DNA of 64,000 nucleotides from Aquimarina atlantica (GCF_000626715.1 NZ_AQRA01000008.1:1-64000), one strand, 5' to 3'. Positions 13,101 to 19,453 are shown, numbered from the stretch's first letter. Made by a program: numbers and translations. The notes: generated by a model from the sequence alone, not told the origin.

Positions 13101-15871
13101 ATACTGTTCCAGCAGATGGTTCTGTTGTATTAACGGTAACAGGATATACAGGAGCATATAGCTATAATGCAACGAATACGACTACAGGTACAGTTACACC
13201 TGGAGTAGGAAATACTGCTACCGGAACACATACAATAGCTGGATTAGAAGCAGGTAATATTCAAGTAGTAGTAACTGCTACAGCAACACCATTCTGTAGT
13301 ACTCCTACAAATACAATTGCCATTACTCAGCCACCAGTTATTAACCTTTCTATAAATCAAATACAAGATGAAACCTGTAATCCAGGTGGTGATGCCACAA
13401 TAGAGGCAGTTGCCGGTGGAGGTACCGGAGCGTTACAATACCAATTAGAAGATACAGTAGGAGCACCTTTAGTACCATTTGGTAGTGATCCTAGATTTGG
13501 AGGCTATCAATTAGATGGTGGTGCAGCACCAGCAGGAATAGATTATGTAGTAAGAGTAAGAGATGCTAGAGGTTGTGAGGTAACAGATACTATTAATATC
13601 CAACCACCGACAGCTTTAGGGTTAACTGCAATTGCACCAATTCTATTAGATTGTTCTGATAGTGAGGATGGTACAATTACTGCTATTGCTACAGATGGCC
13701 AGGGACCAGGAACATATCTCTTTATGTTAACATTCCCTGATGGTTCACAATCTGGAGCGATTGCAAGTACTACAGATCGTTATGTATGGAATGATCTTAA
13801 ACCAGGTAACTATATTGTTACGGTTACCGATAACTTAGCGTGTGAAATTGCTCAAGATCCTGTAATTATTAATGCTCCACCAGCTGTGACGATAGATGTA
13901 GCTCAGGGACCAATAAGTTGTCTTACGCCTAGTCCTAACCCGATAACAGTTACTGCGGGAGGAGGAACTCCTGGTGGATACGAGTTTAGTAGTGATGGTA
14001 CTACCTTTGTTGCTGGTAATACGACACCTACAACGCATACATTTAATTTACCGGCAGGAGATTATAATTTCTATGTTAGAGATATAAATGGATGTGTTTC
14101 TCCGGCGTCTAATACGATACCAGTACGTGACCCTGTTCCATTATCGACAACGCTGGACTTAAGTAACACATCTATTGTTTGTTTTGGTGAGCCAACAGGT
14201 TCTATTGACGCAAGTGTTACAGGAGGATTAGGTAATTATGGCTATAGAGTAACTGGTACAGATTACTTAGGAAACTCTGTAACATTACCTGGCCCTTTAG
14301 CAACAGATACTCAAACTACTAGTTTCTTTGGAGATTTACGAGCGGGAAGTTATACGTATACGGTAACTAGTGGAGATTGTGTAGATAGTGTAACACCTTT
14401 TAATATTGATCAACCATTAGAACTTGATATAACCGTTTCTGCTACTCCAATTTCTTGTAATGGAGAGACCGATGGTAGTATTCATGTAGAAATTAATAGA
14501 GTTCCACCTCCATCAGGCCCTAGAGGAGGAACTAATCCATATTTCTATTCGCTATATGATAGTGCAGGTAATGCAGTATTCGTTTTCTTAGAAGATGATA
14601 TCGATGGGGCATCAGGAGAACATACGTTTATAGATTTACCAGCTGATACCTATCGAGTAGAAGTAGAAGATGGTAAAGGTTGTCCGGTAGAAGAAACAAA
14701 TATCATAATTATAGAACCAGCACCAATTTTGGCTACTGTAAATGCTACAACTCCAGAGGATTGTGCGGGAGATATGAATGGTACAGCTACCTTGTCTATT
14801 ACAGGAGGATTACCACCAGCAAATCCAGCAGATCCTAGTTATTTCTGGAGTATCGATGGGGTAACTTATCAACCGGTTACCGATCCTGCGAATTTGTTTA
14901 TAGATAATCTACCAGGAGGTACAACTACAGTATTTATTAGAGATTCTCAAAACAATGCAAACTGTCAGGGAGCCTTTAATATTGATATTGAACCAGGTGT
15001 TAACCTTGCTGGTGAACTCGTACCAGAATTAGTATGTCCTGTATTTGACTATAGTGATCCTATGAATCCTGTGATGACCAGTGAGGAGCAATACTTTGTA
15101 AGTTTTGATATTGTTGAAGAGTCACAAGGACTAGGTATTATTTATACTTTAAATGGTATAAACGGAACACCAAATCCTCCTAACAATTCGAATTTGACAG
15201 GTAATTTTGAGGTTACTCCAGGAGAGTATGAAGGTATTATGGAATACCAGGGATGTACACGAACAGTAGATACTATTGAGATTCTTGAGTATACTCCATT
15301 GGCAATACCAGTTGCTCAAATGACAAATAACCCGCAAGATCCTAATGAATATCGAATCATAGCATCAGGAGGAAGACCATTTGAAAATACTCCGTTCTAT
15401 GCATTCTCATTTACGATGTTAGAAGAAGGAATGACATTGGATCAATTAGAGCCTTCAGACTATACAGAATTAGATGGAGATATTTTTGTGATACGACAAA
15501 CTGCAGATTATGTATTGCGTGTTGTTGATGCAGATGGTTGTGAGGTACTTACGGTTCAGAATCTGACATATATAAATATTCGTATCCCGAATTACTTTAC
15601 ACCGGATAGTCCTAATAGTACAGCAGAAGATCGTTTCTGGTATCCTAGACAGATTACTCCTAATGTAGATGATCCTTTCTTCTTTGAGAACATGGAAGTA
15701 ATCGTCTTTGATCGATACGGAAGAATGTTAGCAGAATTTAAAGGAGATCAACAAGGATGGGATGGTCTATATCAAGGAAAACAACTTCCATCGGGAGATT
15801 ATTGGTATTCTATAATTCTGAATGATGTAGACAATAGAGAATTTACCGGCCACTTTACATTATATAGATAA
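1169..15871 (+). CDS. Giant SprB-type repeat adhesin with T9SS type B sorting domain
   Basis: This 4,900-residue secreted protein is probably a mobile cell-surface adhesin of gliding motility, like Flavobacterium SprB. The annotated ATG is at 1169, but the ATG at 1202 fits better because it directly opens a signal peptide (MKLRLKSAIVL...LSAQ, cut after SAQ). Residues about 422-560 resemble a DUF11 repeat domain. Residues about 600-4750 are dozens of 80-100-residue SprB-like Ig-fold repeats. Each carries a conserved Cys near its N-terminus, a GG-G/P-Y core and a G-Y-V-V-D-GC end. The last ~97 residues form the gliding-motility C-terminal domain, with NYFTPD, VIVFDRYGRML and GWDG-Y-G-LPSGDYWY, which is the T9SS type B signal. 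It is followed by its likely SprF partner. Exact function (gliding or adhesion) is inferred. Confidence 0.93.
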   Translation: MMTKYPNTPRLMKLRLKSAIVLVFLMIGIQLSAQVTPVPVPFQEVPNSTLRINGELKIIGNAITGLNQSGFTPNDSYNGNASNNRKFFGYIDIDGDPSTFSSSSADLQLNGSFDCERIAYAGLYWAASYFDTDAFGDVIYDNLPVPDTRPDFRTIKIKHQSQAAYTTITPAQTQVIYNGYPTVAGNTAETDIQYVCYADVTTLLQGIADPSGTYTIADMRASTGFSGFGIVNGISSGWVLVVVYEDPSLSAKFISTRSGFLNNQPCNPADPGCLKNFTYTGFQTLPAPLPVRARYSVAALEGDRPFTGDIFQIERPDGVRQNIFTTPANPNNNFFDSSISVDGSYGNAAAVPIPGDPPIREPHSRNTLGFDADIFNIPNPNNTVIPNTPPGNTASTTFYTTSTNDAYSVFFSSFQIEVIEPELTVKKRVLDVNGVDITGDPVNFADQLFYELTIENQGNENITTASIRDVLPDNVDFTLGSITTSPGIVATPNGTNRQIDITIDDALVVRNGGEHTVRFGVSVVATCADLRDACSNQITNVAISTYTGVDSGILKDGEESILEQDVCKRDIIGTSNVLINDGICFTTAQPAFICTGSLTLTAGAGFSSYEWVNASSPGVVIGTNRDLVVTTAGTYIVTETGAPGCQDAQQTFNVDAFNTVTNPLETIANNLASNPNVNGNVRTCPITGDPLPEIFLCGAGTTLTIPLPSGPGNTLGFPVGTTVEWQRLDPAACPAVPRDPNCPTTDAGCDGDWVTLSTDINSFTISQAGEYRVNATFDSNCTIPFYFNVFQNNFDPDLTVVRQIICGTPGTIRVQNSSLQYEYQLITPITNTVIGYQASAEFTGLTEVGTYTVNVRQVGGLPTACVFQETVFLDELDATETVTPTSPTCPGDQGQIQISVTDSQINYTYIINSTTTAFNDTEGPTTVPNHTFTGLNPDTYNVQVLSADGSCSEPFTVTINDPAAFSATIRLVEDLHCNPNYQPDISLPDYDPDQFIAIYEVTVTGGSGNFAFNNQADFLGTVLAPITGTTYQFRATTAGNYPVFVNDLDNSCTIAAGSVDVSPYTAITATATAINPACNADSGSIQVTIGAGATGPFTYILNQGTASEVTIGPTVNTTETFNNVDPSVSHTVTVQDGFGCDFTVTPNVTFTTPASITATINDDFRLLSCTATPGAQAQVTAINGGSGTYEWSLNPAGPFTAVGAIPFEIDFATDGSYTLYIRNQATDDCLTPFPITIDPRLEVDSVTITPGDQDCSNQTVDVVVSALPALTAPAFYEYSITPDPATGTGATGTTAFSTTIAYTFTNGVLYTVTARRSDTQCVNTESFTGTTVPEIQITSASQDKPVNCVGGSDGILSFTVGNSAAYTYTVTGPTAVPAGAGAGVTPVTIGSLSAGTYTITVTDTSLSAPSVNCSTTTTVDITEPTDPLSFDPFGIDAADCGNPTGFITVNVTGGRGGYEYQLRDAAGVAIITPYQSSNVFGPLADGTYTVFVRDGSDPATACEINQQVVVPVTVAPSIALATGGDVCYDTTNQATQRITITLGVPAPVGPFTYSLDGGAPVAVVFLPGPAPANTFEIPNLTPGAHTVTVTNTGSTCTSNTENFTINPELTITANLDKDVDCNSGASISYTATGGDGTYTFNLVGPAPQSGIANPVTGITTPGTYQIEVEDGLGCTALSNTITVNAYEALAGNLVGTDPACPADNGEITVNATAGEGPFTYILDGAITFGPTSNVSHTFNGVDPTVPHNVIIRDRFNCELPLGPISLTPPAAISATIDDDFRLLSCTATPGAQAQVTGIAGGSGTYEWSLNAAGPFTAVTAIPFEIDFATDGTYTLYIRNQATDDCVESFPITIDPRLEVDDITFVTGDSDCSAQTIEVTATAAPVGPTYTYSVVPAPVSGNATTGVFVLNRAVTYTFTATRGDNQCSYSENYRQELVPEIQITNAVETSPTTCIGGSDGALSFTVGNSANFTYTITGPIAVPGGAGVGVTPVNVGSLEAGVYTITVTDSNLAGGSPPNCQATTTVTITQPDPITFTIDPVVQDCAADTNTVTISAVSGGSGAGYTYVLNDSGGTPLGASRPVNQPYNNVPNATGYEIIVTDGAGCTSPPQTFDINQLPQLDASVNTGSDFCLDDGTVSFTIDIDGTDSGTPDYTYNVTRSGVVVIPDTNVGALTTFTTTPALTLPGDYVITITDSNGCPVVLPTQTIEPAVELVVTQVADITCDALGNPVNASFSFAIPASNPGYTPYTIDVSFNAGPFTNHLTAATAPFANYTATSGAGDYTFRVTDARGCTFTTNPFTVTDPVAPTIADPDVDLACAGDTGTVVITVTGTETPYEIDFNGAGFVTITGTQISFPNLAGDAGDADPTTNTSTYNYTVRSSRGCLYPGSVDVNQPALITEVNRVETPVTCGGSPIITDLGAIDFEIAGGTANYTYTLVTAANFAVRPLVPATTAATTPNPVTTGTTVRFEGLDFGQYFIFVTDANGCTDNAPFGPFDIFSPPNDLVQNITISATCPGGVIFDIDVQGGSGIDGSNPPPGFDIRIVGETGPNGVFQPLNDDPLNATVVDATTPIRIHRYGGANAGAFDVLDFNRTYILEVRDNATNCLYQEIVPPVAPPSSPNIINDVVTDVSCNPSPDDGTLNFDVSGYDASVTEISWEVFNAFTNVSLGAAYTGSNAGLTGADTSVSITGLPPGQFYVTVREVDGTMCPARHDFTIDMPDPLTSVATNQTPANGCGTNAQVIMDTDGGTLFAIPPTADGYRYALIADDGFGAPVTTPTLLADFPLTSNVIDLGNNDTEVQHIFVIDDNGCTFGPVTVTTVANPLPTIVSANFIDDCAYDNSNVIRIEGGGLGTLTYQLDGGTAVVGSINNNNHEFTVSTPGTYTIGVTDETGCTVTTPVDVYGPLQISAAFTVAPDCTNPTGTITTTTTSGTIQGTATYVLQDSGGTPTGNVSGVANGIFLNVAPGSYIVEITDDGRGTGPAFCSFTAPVSIEEPTLPVLLAQPNTSVTCNGDTDGVVNAVLDPATEDLTATYQYEIIAPIVVAPQASPQFTGLGAGTYTVRVTATEANGALSVLCTADRDYTIDNPSVITATGTAQDPLTCGAGNTVSAGTIAITIDATTGTGPDYFVTVTQPDGVVRTRIPVPTPIPAPPATALLIAAPVDGVYNITVFDTNNCSLVLPPVPIAPLPVMTDPTVTAGTPIDCATNVQPVTVSITGGTGPFDFVETSGAVGPVTVAAGIGNVDPPPGVQTIASFNLPGVGNYVFEITDTATGCTIQTPSFNVPEYDTIEATIAPLTNITCVNDLTAGEVTLTVTGYTGTYDFTVTNATTGTSTNGTGDTTVLNPITISNLEAGDISVVVTATAAPLSCNDTSNIVTISAPAPLTLNPLSRSTPDCNNPLSVVTMEAGGGVGPYNFAAEAGTLVPGPPPATPGVFALTDTFSLDPTISLDWVIYVRDANGCIVPTQIAIPAVTAPPTLNPIPLFVDDACNFDNNYTFTVTATSNVPAPGTGNLTYQLNMVTPVATVGPQVPGSVNNNTHEFTVTAPGTYRVFVYDENGCPSASQDITVYPELLVTATLTEPTCRDNDATIVATVSGGSDITANPGNFTFDLVDAGTGTTIPGVTQTAGPGADQITFSSTTPGTDGIFPGDYRVEVNDSAIGPALPAPGGCPATFNITVPTFLDPIPSGTSTPVSCFNGTDGTILVSLDPTADDNPSYQYEIVAGPVVRGPQPNPLFENLPAGTYDIVVTSDKGCSNTPAIQVVVGGPTAILDASGLPGSYTCNATNDPVSPIIIVTIIGGTAPYDVSYTGPSSSGSETDVVDSDGNPANGVQYGITAPVAGTYTISVVDNNNCAVANFDVIQPAFPVMSNPTVNAGPAIDCNTNTQDVTVTITGGVGPFNFVETTGVIPPDNNVGSGGATTTSTTFTLPGLPTPGSYIFEIFDIGTGCSILTPQYDVPVYDTIEATIALGNDITCFNTVPADGSVVLTVTGYTGAYSYNATNTTTGTVTPGVGNTATGTHTIAGLEAGNIQVVVTATATPFCSTPTNTIAITQPPVINLSINQIQDETCNPGGDATIEAVAGGGTGALQYQLEDTVGAPLVPFGSDPRFGGYQLDGGAAPAGIDYVVRVRDARGCEVTDTINIQPPTALGLTAIAPILLDCSDSEDGTITAIATDGQGPGTYLFMLTFPDGSQSGAIASTTDRYVWNDLKPGNYIVTVTDNLACEIAQDPVIINAPPAVTIDVAQGPISCLTPSPNPITVTAGGGTPGGYEFSSDGTTFVAGNTTPTTHTFNLPAGDYNFYVRDINGCVSPASNTIPVRDPVPLSTTLDLSNTSIVCFGEPTGSIDASVTGGLGNYGYRVTGTDYLGNSVTLPGPLATDTQTTSFFGDLRAGSYTYTVTSGDCVDSVTPFNIDQPLELDITVSATPISCNGETDGSIHVEINRVPPPSGPRGGTNPYFYSLYDSAGNAVFVFLEDDIDGASGEHTFIDLPADTYRVEVEDGKGCPVEETNIIIIEPAPILATVNATTPEDCAGDMNGTATLSITGGLPPANPADPSYFWSIDGVTYQPVTDPANLFIDNLPGGTTTVFIRDSQNNANCQGAFNIDIEPGVNLAGELVPELVCPVFDYSDPMNPVMTSEEQYFVSFDIVEESQGLGIIYTLNGINGTPNPPNNSNLTGNFEVTPGEYEGIMEYQGCTRTVDTIEILEYTPLAIPVAQMTNNPQDPNEYRIIASGGRPFENTPFYAFSFTMLEEGMTLDQLEPSDYTELDGDIFVIRQTADYVLRVVDADGCEVLTVQNLTYINIRIPNYFTPDSPNSTAEDRFWYPRQITPNVDDPFFFENMEVIVFDRYGRMLAEFKGDQQGWDGLYQGKQLPSGDYWYSIILNDVDNREFTGHFTLYR
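4358..5441 (+). repeat. Adhesin internal duplication block A, copy 1
   Basis: This block of about four SprB-like repeats corresponds to the block at 6221-7263. Both contain the near-identical stretch beginning DDFRLLSCTATPGAQAQV, followed by GGSGTYEWSLN, PFEIDFATDG and ITIDPRLEVD. Both also contain a later matching GGSDG-LSFTVGNSA segment. Boundaries are by eye. Confidence 0.75.
6221..7263 (+). repeat. Adhesin internal duplication block A, copy 2
   Basis: This is the second copy of the multi-repeat block at 4358-5441, offset by about 1.85 kb. The best-conserved part (about 6490-6745) differs from its partner by only a few residues. Flanking repeats in the block have diverged more but keep the same order. 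Confidence 0.75.
9655..11330 (+). repeat. Adhesin internal duplication block B, copy 1
   Basis: About six SprB-like repeats correspond in order to those at 11612-13349. Shared landmarks are a start with DDCAYDN (DDACNFDN in the partner), a NNN-HEFTV turn, a later PVM-(D/N)PTV-AG--IDC segment, YDTIEATIA, and LTVTGYTG. Confidence 0.7.
11612..13349 (+). repeat. Adhesin internal duplication block B, copy 2
   Basis: This is the second copy of the block at 9655-11330, offset by about 2.0 kb. It is more diverged than block A, but the repeat order and the landmark segments PVMSNPTVNAG, YDTIEATIA and TVTGYTGAY are kept. Boundaries are approximate. Confidence 0.7.
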
Positions 15872-15964
15872 TATATAGAGCCTTAGTAAGTTATAAGACT
15901 ATATGGTAAAAAGCCAGATGGTATAGAAAGAGAAAAGTTAATGATCTGTAATTTTTAATATTAG

Positions 15965-16921
15965 ATGAAGAAGTATATTATCATATTTAGCCTATTTGCA
16001 AGTTATTGTACTTTTGCTCAGGAGTTTTTTGCTCCTGTACAAAACCAATATATTGCAGATAACCCATATTTAATATCCTCGGCCTATGCGGGTATTGGAG
16101 ATTGTTGGCAGATCAGAGCTTCGGGTTTTGAGCAATGGGTGAGTATAGAGGATTCTCCGGGTACACAATCCTTATCAATAGATGGTAGAATATCTGACCG
16201 TTCGGGTGTAGGTGCAATTCTGTTTAATGATCAGAATGGATTTACCACTCAAAAAGGGATTCAGTTATCTTTTGCACACCATTTAACACTAAGTGAATAT
16301 AATAATCAATACTTATCATTTGGGATTAGCTATAAGTTTACCCAATTTGGTATTGACACTTCAAGGTTTAATAATGGAGACCCTGATAACCCATTAAATC
16401 CTGGATTAGCAGATATAAGTGTAAATGATTCTAATTTTGATATTGGATTGTTATATCGTATTGGTCGATTCTTTTTGAGCGCCAATGCTGTAAATTTATT
16501 ACAGAAAGAGATTGATGATTTTAATCCAACCGAACCGTCACAGATACAGAACTATTATGTATATACCGGATACACATTCTACCATAGATTTAGTGATATC
16601 GAGGTAGAGCCTTCTATGCTGTATCAAAACTTTGCGGGAGATGGTCGTTCTACAGCAGATCTTAACCTAAAGGTTCGTAAAATGCATCGCGAAGATTATT
16701 ATTGGATAGGGGTTAGTCTTCGATCTTTGGTTGATCAGGATTTCAAACCACTTTCTGTATCTCCTATGTTGGGGATCAAAAAAGCTAATTTTTATGTTGC
16801 ATATGGGTATCAGATTAACGTAAATGAAGTTTTACAACCGACCACAGCGGCAGGATCACATATGATCACGCTAGGATTTGATTTTGGTTGTAGACAAAGT
16901 AAATGTGGATGTACTTATTAA
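15965..16921 (+). CDS. sprF: PorP/SprF family T9SS membrane protein
   Basis: A 318-residue outer-membrane protein of the PorP/SprF family. These proteins help the type IX secretion system export and attach large type B-sorted adhesins such as SprB. It has a signal peptide (MKKYIIIFSLFASYCTFAQ), then the family start F-APVQNQYIADNPYLIS-AY-G, G-QW--IEDSP-TQSLSIDG, and alternating amphipathic strands expected of a beta barrel. Its end is Cys-rich (FGCRQSKCGCTY). It lies 93 bases behind the giant adhesin, on the same strand, as sprF follows sprB in Flavobacterium, so the two are very likely partners. A terminator follows at once. Confidence 0.88.
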   Translation: MKKYIIIFSLFASYCTFAQEFFAPVQNQYIADNPYLISSAYAGIGDCWQIRASGFEQWVSIEDSPGTQSLSIDGRISDRSGVGAILFNDQNGFTTQKGIQLSFAHHLTLSEYNNQYLSFGISYKFTQFGIDTSRFNNGDPDNPLNPGLADISVNDSNFDIGLLYRIGRFFLSANAVNLLQKEIDDFNPTEPSQIQNYYVYTGYTFYHRFSDIEVEPSMLYQNFAGDGRSTADLNLKVRKMHREDYYWIGVSLRSLVDQDFKPLSVSPMLGIKKANFYVAYGYQINVNEVLQPTTAAGSHMITLGFDFGCRQSKCGCTY

Positions 16922-16943
16922 TAAGATTTTAAAAGAAATTCTA

Positions 16944-16977
16944 AAATCCTGCTTTATTCAAAGCAGGATTTTTTTTG
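16944..16977 (+). terminator. Rho-independent terminator after sprF
   Basis: An 11-bp perfect stem (16945-16955 with 16960-16970), a four-base loop (ATTC), then a T run. It ends the adhesin-sprF unit. The facing minus-strand gene converges here, so it may act in both directions. Confidence 0.88.
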
Positions 16978-17069
16978 CCTAATTATTTACTTCTAAAACC
17001 TTATAATATTATTAGATAGTGTCATTTCTATCTAAACTAATGTGATGTGCTTTAGTATTATAAAATGCC

Positions 17070-17468
17070 TTATAAAGAAACCACATATAACCCAAAGATA
17101 GCCACTACAAAGTAACAGGTGATCGTTAAGGCCCCTTGATAATCTTTTGCTATTCTTTGTCCAAAAAGCAACATTAAAAGCGTTATACACGCTAAAAACA
17201 TCGCCAAAACAGCATAGCATGTACTATCATCTGCAATAAGATAATAGATACCAATAACGCAGCACACAGCCGTAATCATTTCTATAATTAAAACAATTGT
17301 TAAAAGAAGAGGAACCATATTCCCCATAAAAGTAGCAGCAAAATGTTCTTTTAGCCAACCAAGATTTCCTTTCCAATCGATTATTTTATCGATTCCTGAT
17401 TGCAAAAAAGTAATAAGAAGAAATAGTAAGATGGTTATTGAAACAATATTGTTTATAAAATTATCCAT
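17070..17468 (-). CDS. DoxX-like integral membrane protein
   Basis: A 132-residue protein with four predicted membrane segments (about residues 5-23, 49-72, 80-102 and 110-131). The pattern LQSGIDKIIDWKGN near residue 25 and the layout resemble small DoxX-family proteins found in flavobacteria. DoxX proteins are four-helix membrane proteins of loosely defined redox or quinone-linked roles, so no reaction is assigned. The start at 17468 is an ATG with a TATATTTG -7 element a short way upstream. It is transcribed in the same direction as holB but separated from it by about 100 bases. Confidence 0.7.
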   Translation of the reverse strand: MDNFINNIVSITILLFLLITFLQSGIDKIIDWKGNLGWLKEHFAATFMGNMVPLLLTIVLIIEMITAVCCVIGIYYLIADDSTCYAVLAMFLACITLLMLLFGQRIAKDYQGALTITCYFVVAIFGLYVVSL

Positions 17469-17488
17469 GTGAGATTAGTTTAGAGTAT

Positions 17489-17496
17489 CAAATATA
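17489..17496 (-). promoter_or_regulatory. -7 promoter element for the DoxX-like gene
   Basis: The minus strand reads TATATTTG, an exact match to the Bacteroidetes TAnnTTTG -7 box. It would place the transcript start near 17482, about 14 bases before the ATG. No clear TTG -33 box is seen. Confidence 0.45.
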
Positions 17497-17571
17497 GAAT
17501 AAGATTTTAGACTAAAAAATGTTGATTTTTAATTTACTATCCTTACGTATTAATAGGCAGCAAACTAAACA

Positions 17572-18726
17572 TTAGGAACTTTTTTTATGTAATAATCGAG
17601 TAAGTTTTATAGATAGATCGGTAAGGATTATTTTCGCATTACCATTTCGTTCTATATGATAAGCTGCATCCTGAAGTTCGTTACAGATATCCATAATATT
17701 AGCACCGTGAACAAAAGGAGCAAAGTTTTTTAATTTAAAACCATTAGTATTTGGTTCTAGGAAGACCAAATCTTCTGCACCATAATTAAGTAACATTGCT
17801 TGTCTAAAAAAATCCAGGCAATATTTCAAAAACTTTTTTTGCGTTTCTCTTCCTGTCCCAGCAATAGATTCACTCCAGGTGATTAAATCATTTACAGCAG
17901 ACTTATTCCCTTTGGCTTTAAATGCTGTACGTACCCATTGTATAAACCAATCTTCAAATTGATCATCACCACCATCATGGTGCAGCAGGTGTAAAGCTTT
18001 ACTATAATCACCATTAGCCTGATGTGCTATTTTTAAAGCATCACTATCAGAAATATTCTCTTTTTTCTGAAGCGCTTCTTTTATTACCTGTTCTCCCAAA
18101 GGAGGAAAATGTAATACCTGGCATCTGGATCTAATGGTTTGTATAAGCTGCTCTTCATCTTCTGTAATAAGTATAAATATAGTTTTCTCAGGAGGTTCTT
18201 CAATTAATTTAAGAAGCTTATTAGAAGCAGCAATATTCATTTTATCTGCCATCCAGATCAACATTATTTTATACCCACCTTCATAGCTTTTTAGCGAAAG
18301 CTTTTTAACGATTTCAAGAGCTTCATCTACTCCAATTTGCCCCTGTTTTTTTTCGATGCCAAGAGAAAGATACCAATCAAAAATACTTCCATATGGATTT
18401 TCATTTACAAAATGTCTCCACTCTTCTGCAAATTGATCCGATGTGGGATGTTTTTTCACCTTATCGTTTACAGCAACAGGATAGACAAAATGCAAATCAG
18501 GGTGCGCAAGGTGATCAAATTTTACATTACATGACTCAAGACCATTTGTGTTTTCTCCATTTTGATTTTGGCACAAAACATATTGCGCATAAGCAATGGC
18601 CATAGGTAAAGTCCCACTACCATTAGGACCCACAAAAAGCTGCGCATGAGGTATTCTTTTGCGATCAGCACTGGTGGTCAAATAACTTTTTATATGTTTT
18701 AAACCTAATATTTCTGAGAAAAGCAT
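17572..18726 (-). CDS. holB: DNA polymerase III subunit delta' (clamp loader)
   Basis: The delta' subunit of the sliding-clamp loader, a cytoplasmic AAA+ protein of DNA replication. The N-terminus (LFSEILGLKHIKSYL), HAQLFVGPNGSGTL at residues 27-40, HPDLHFVYPVA, and the LLKLIEEPPEKTIFILIT block followed by IRSRCQ are characteristic. The Walker A-like loop lacks the Lys (GPNGSGTL), as expected for delta', which does not hydrolyse ATP. The four-Cys zinc module seen in many delta' proteins is incomplete; I see only two Cys before the HPD motif. I chose the ATG at 18726 over a TTG at 18732, because that TTG is the end of a promoter -7 box. Length is 384 residues. Confidence 0.88.
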   Translation of the reverse strand: MLFSEILGLKHIKSYLTTSADRKRIPHAQLFVGPNGSGTLPMAIAYAQYVLCQNQNGENTNGLESCNVKFDHLAHPDLHFVYPVAVNDKVKKHPTSDQFAEEWRHFVNENPYGSIFDWYLSLGIEKKQGQIGVDEALEIVKKLSLKSYEGGYKIMLIWMADKMNIAASNKLLKLIEEPPEKTIFILITEDEEQLIQTIRSRCQVLHFPPLGEQVIKEALQKKENISDSDALKIAHQANGDYSKALHLLHHDGGDDQFEDWFIQWVRTAFKAKGNKSAVNDLITWSESIAGTGRETQKKFLKYCLDFFRQAMLLNYGAEDLVFLEPNTNGFKLKNFAPFVHGANIMDICNELQDAAYHIERNGNAKIILTDLSIKLTRLLHKKSS

Positions 18727-18729
18727 GGG

Positions 18730-18737
18730 CAAATATA
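18730..18737 (-). promoter_or_regulatory. -7 promoter element directly abutting holB
   Basis: The minus strand reads TATATTTG, then three bases, then the holB ATG. A transcript starting about seven bases past this box would begin at or beside the start codon, giving a leaderless or nearly leaderless mRNA. Confidence 0.5.
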
Positions 18738-18960
18738 AGGGATACCTAAAAAAGAAAGCAGATCTATAAGATATAAAACCTGATAAAAATCGAGCACCCC
18801 TTTAAATTACCAATACAGTAATTATAAAGATATAGTATTTATTTAGCTTCAGTATGTGTACTTATAACGAGTATTAGTTATTATATCTTATTAGAAAATA
18901 CGTTGTATAAAATAAGCAGAGCCAAATACAATTTAGATTAGTGTTGATTTTCACAGAAAA

Positions 18961-19137
18961 TCATAACCCTTTTAAATAAACTCCCAGTAGCAGAAGTACA
19001 TATCCTGCAAGCACAAGCCAATTGCTATTTGCTGCCAGAACAGGGTGAATATGTGAGCCTAGAAGACCTAAAAGAACAAGTACAATGCTTATGATTACTG
19101 TAATTTTTTTTGGTGTGTGTGCAGATAAATTACTCAT
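18961..19137 (-). CDS. Small two-helix membrane protein (58 residues)
   Basis: A short gene of 58 codons and a TGA stop, starting at the ATG at 19137 on the minus strand. The product has a short polar N-terminus (MSNLSAHTPKK), one hydrophobic segment (about residues 12-27), a turn with SHIHPVLAANSNW, a second hydrophobic segment (about 41-54), and ends YLKGL. Third-codon use looks like that of neighbouring genes. It resembles short uncharacterised membrane proteins I recall from flavobacteria, but I assign no function. It stands alone between holB and pgk, divergent from pgk. Confidence 0.7.
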   Translation of the reverse strand: MSNLSAHTPKKITVIISIVLVLLGLLGSHIHPVLAANSNWLVLAGYVLLLLGVYLKGL

Positions 19138-19381
19138 AATTAGATAGTTGTTTAGTGTTTTTGTAAATACAATATAGAAATAATTTTTAACATGAAATCT
19201 TATTTGGATATTTTACCAATACAAATTGGGTGTCTAAATGAATAAGTATGAAAATAGAATACAGCACCCAATTTTAAAATAAACTTCAAAATCAAAACTT
19301 TTTTGGTTTGATAGTAATACGATTATTTAACTATGATTCTTTTATTGAAAAAAGGGTTTTTATAAAAATTTGATAAAAGTG

Positions 19382-19411
19382 AAAAATTACCTTGGGTTTC
19401 AGGTAATTTTT
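19382..19411. other. Perfect 11-bp stem-loop upstream of pgk
   Basis: AAAAATTACCT (19382-19392), an eight-base loop and AGGTAATTTTT (19401-19411) form a perfect hairpin with A/T tracts on both sides, terminator-like on either strand. It lies just upstream of the proposed pgk promoter, so it may insulate the divergent neighbours or act as an operator. Confidence 0.5.
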
Positions 19412-19420
19412 CTATCAGAT

Positions 19421-19453
19421 TTTGATGTTTTTAATGAAATAGAATTATTTTCG
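19421..19453 (+). promoter_or_regulatory. Candidate pgk promoter
   Basis: TTTG at 19421-19424 and TATTTTCG at 19446-19453 (seven of eight matches to TAnnTTTG) are separated by 21 bases. The start of transcription would be near 19460, leaving a leader of about 18 bases before the chosen ATG. Confidence 0.42.

Noticed and set aside
2033-15337. Many 60-125-codon open frames on the minus strand inside the adhesin gene
   Set aside because: They are antisense shadows of a repetitive gene, with odd composition (Cys/Ser/Arg-rich or Val/Pro-rich) and no recognisable domain or start context.
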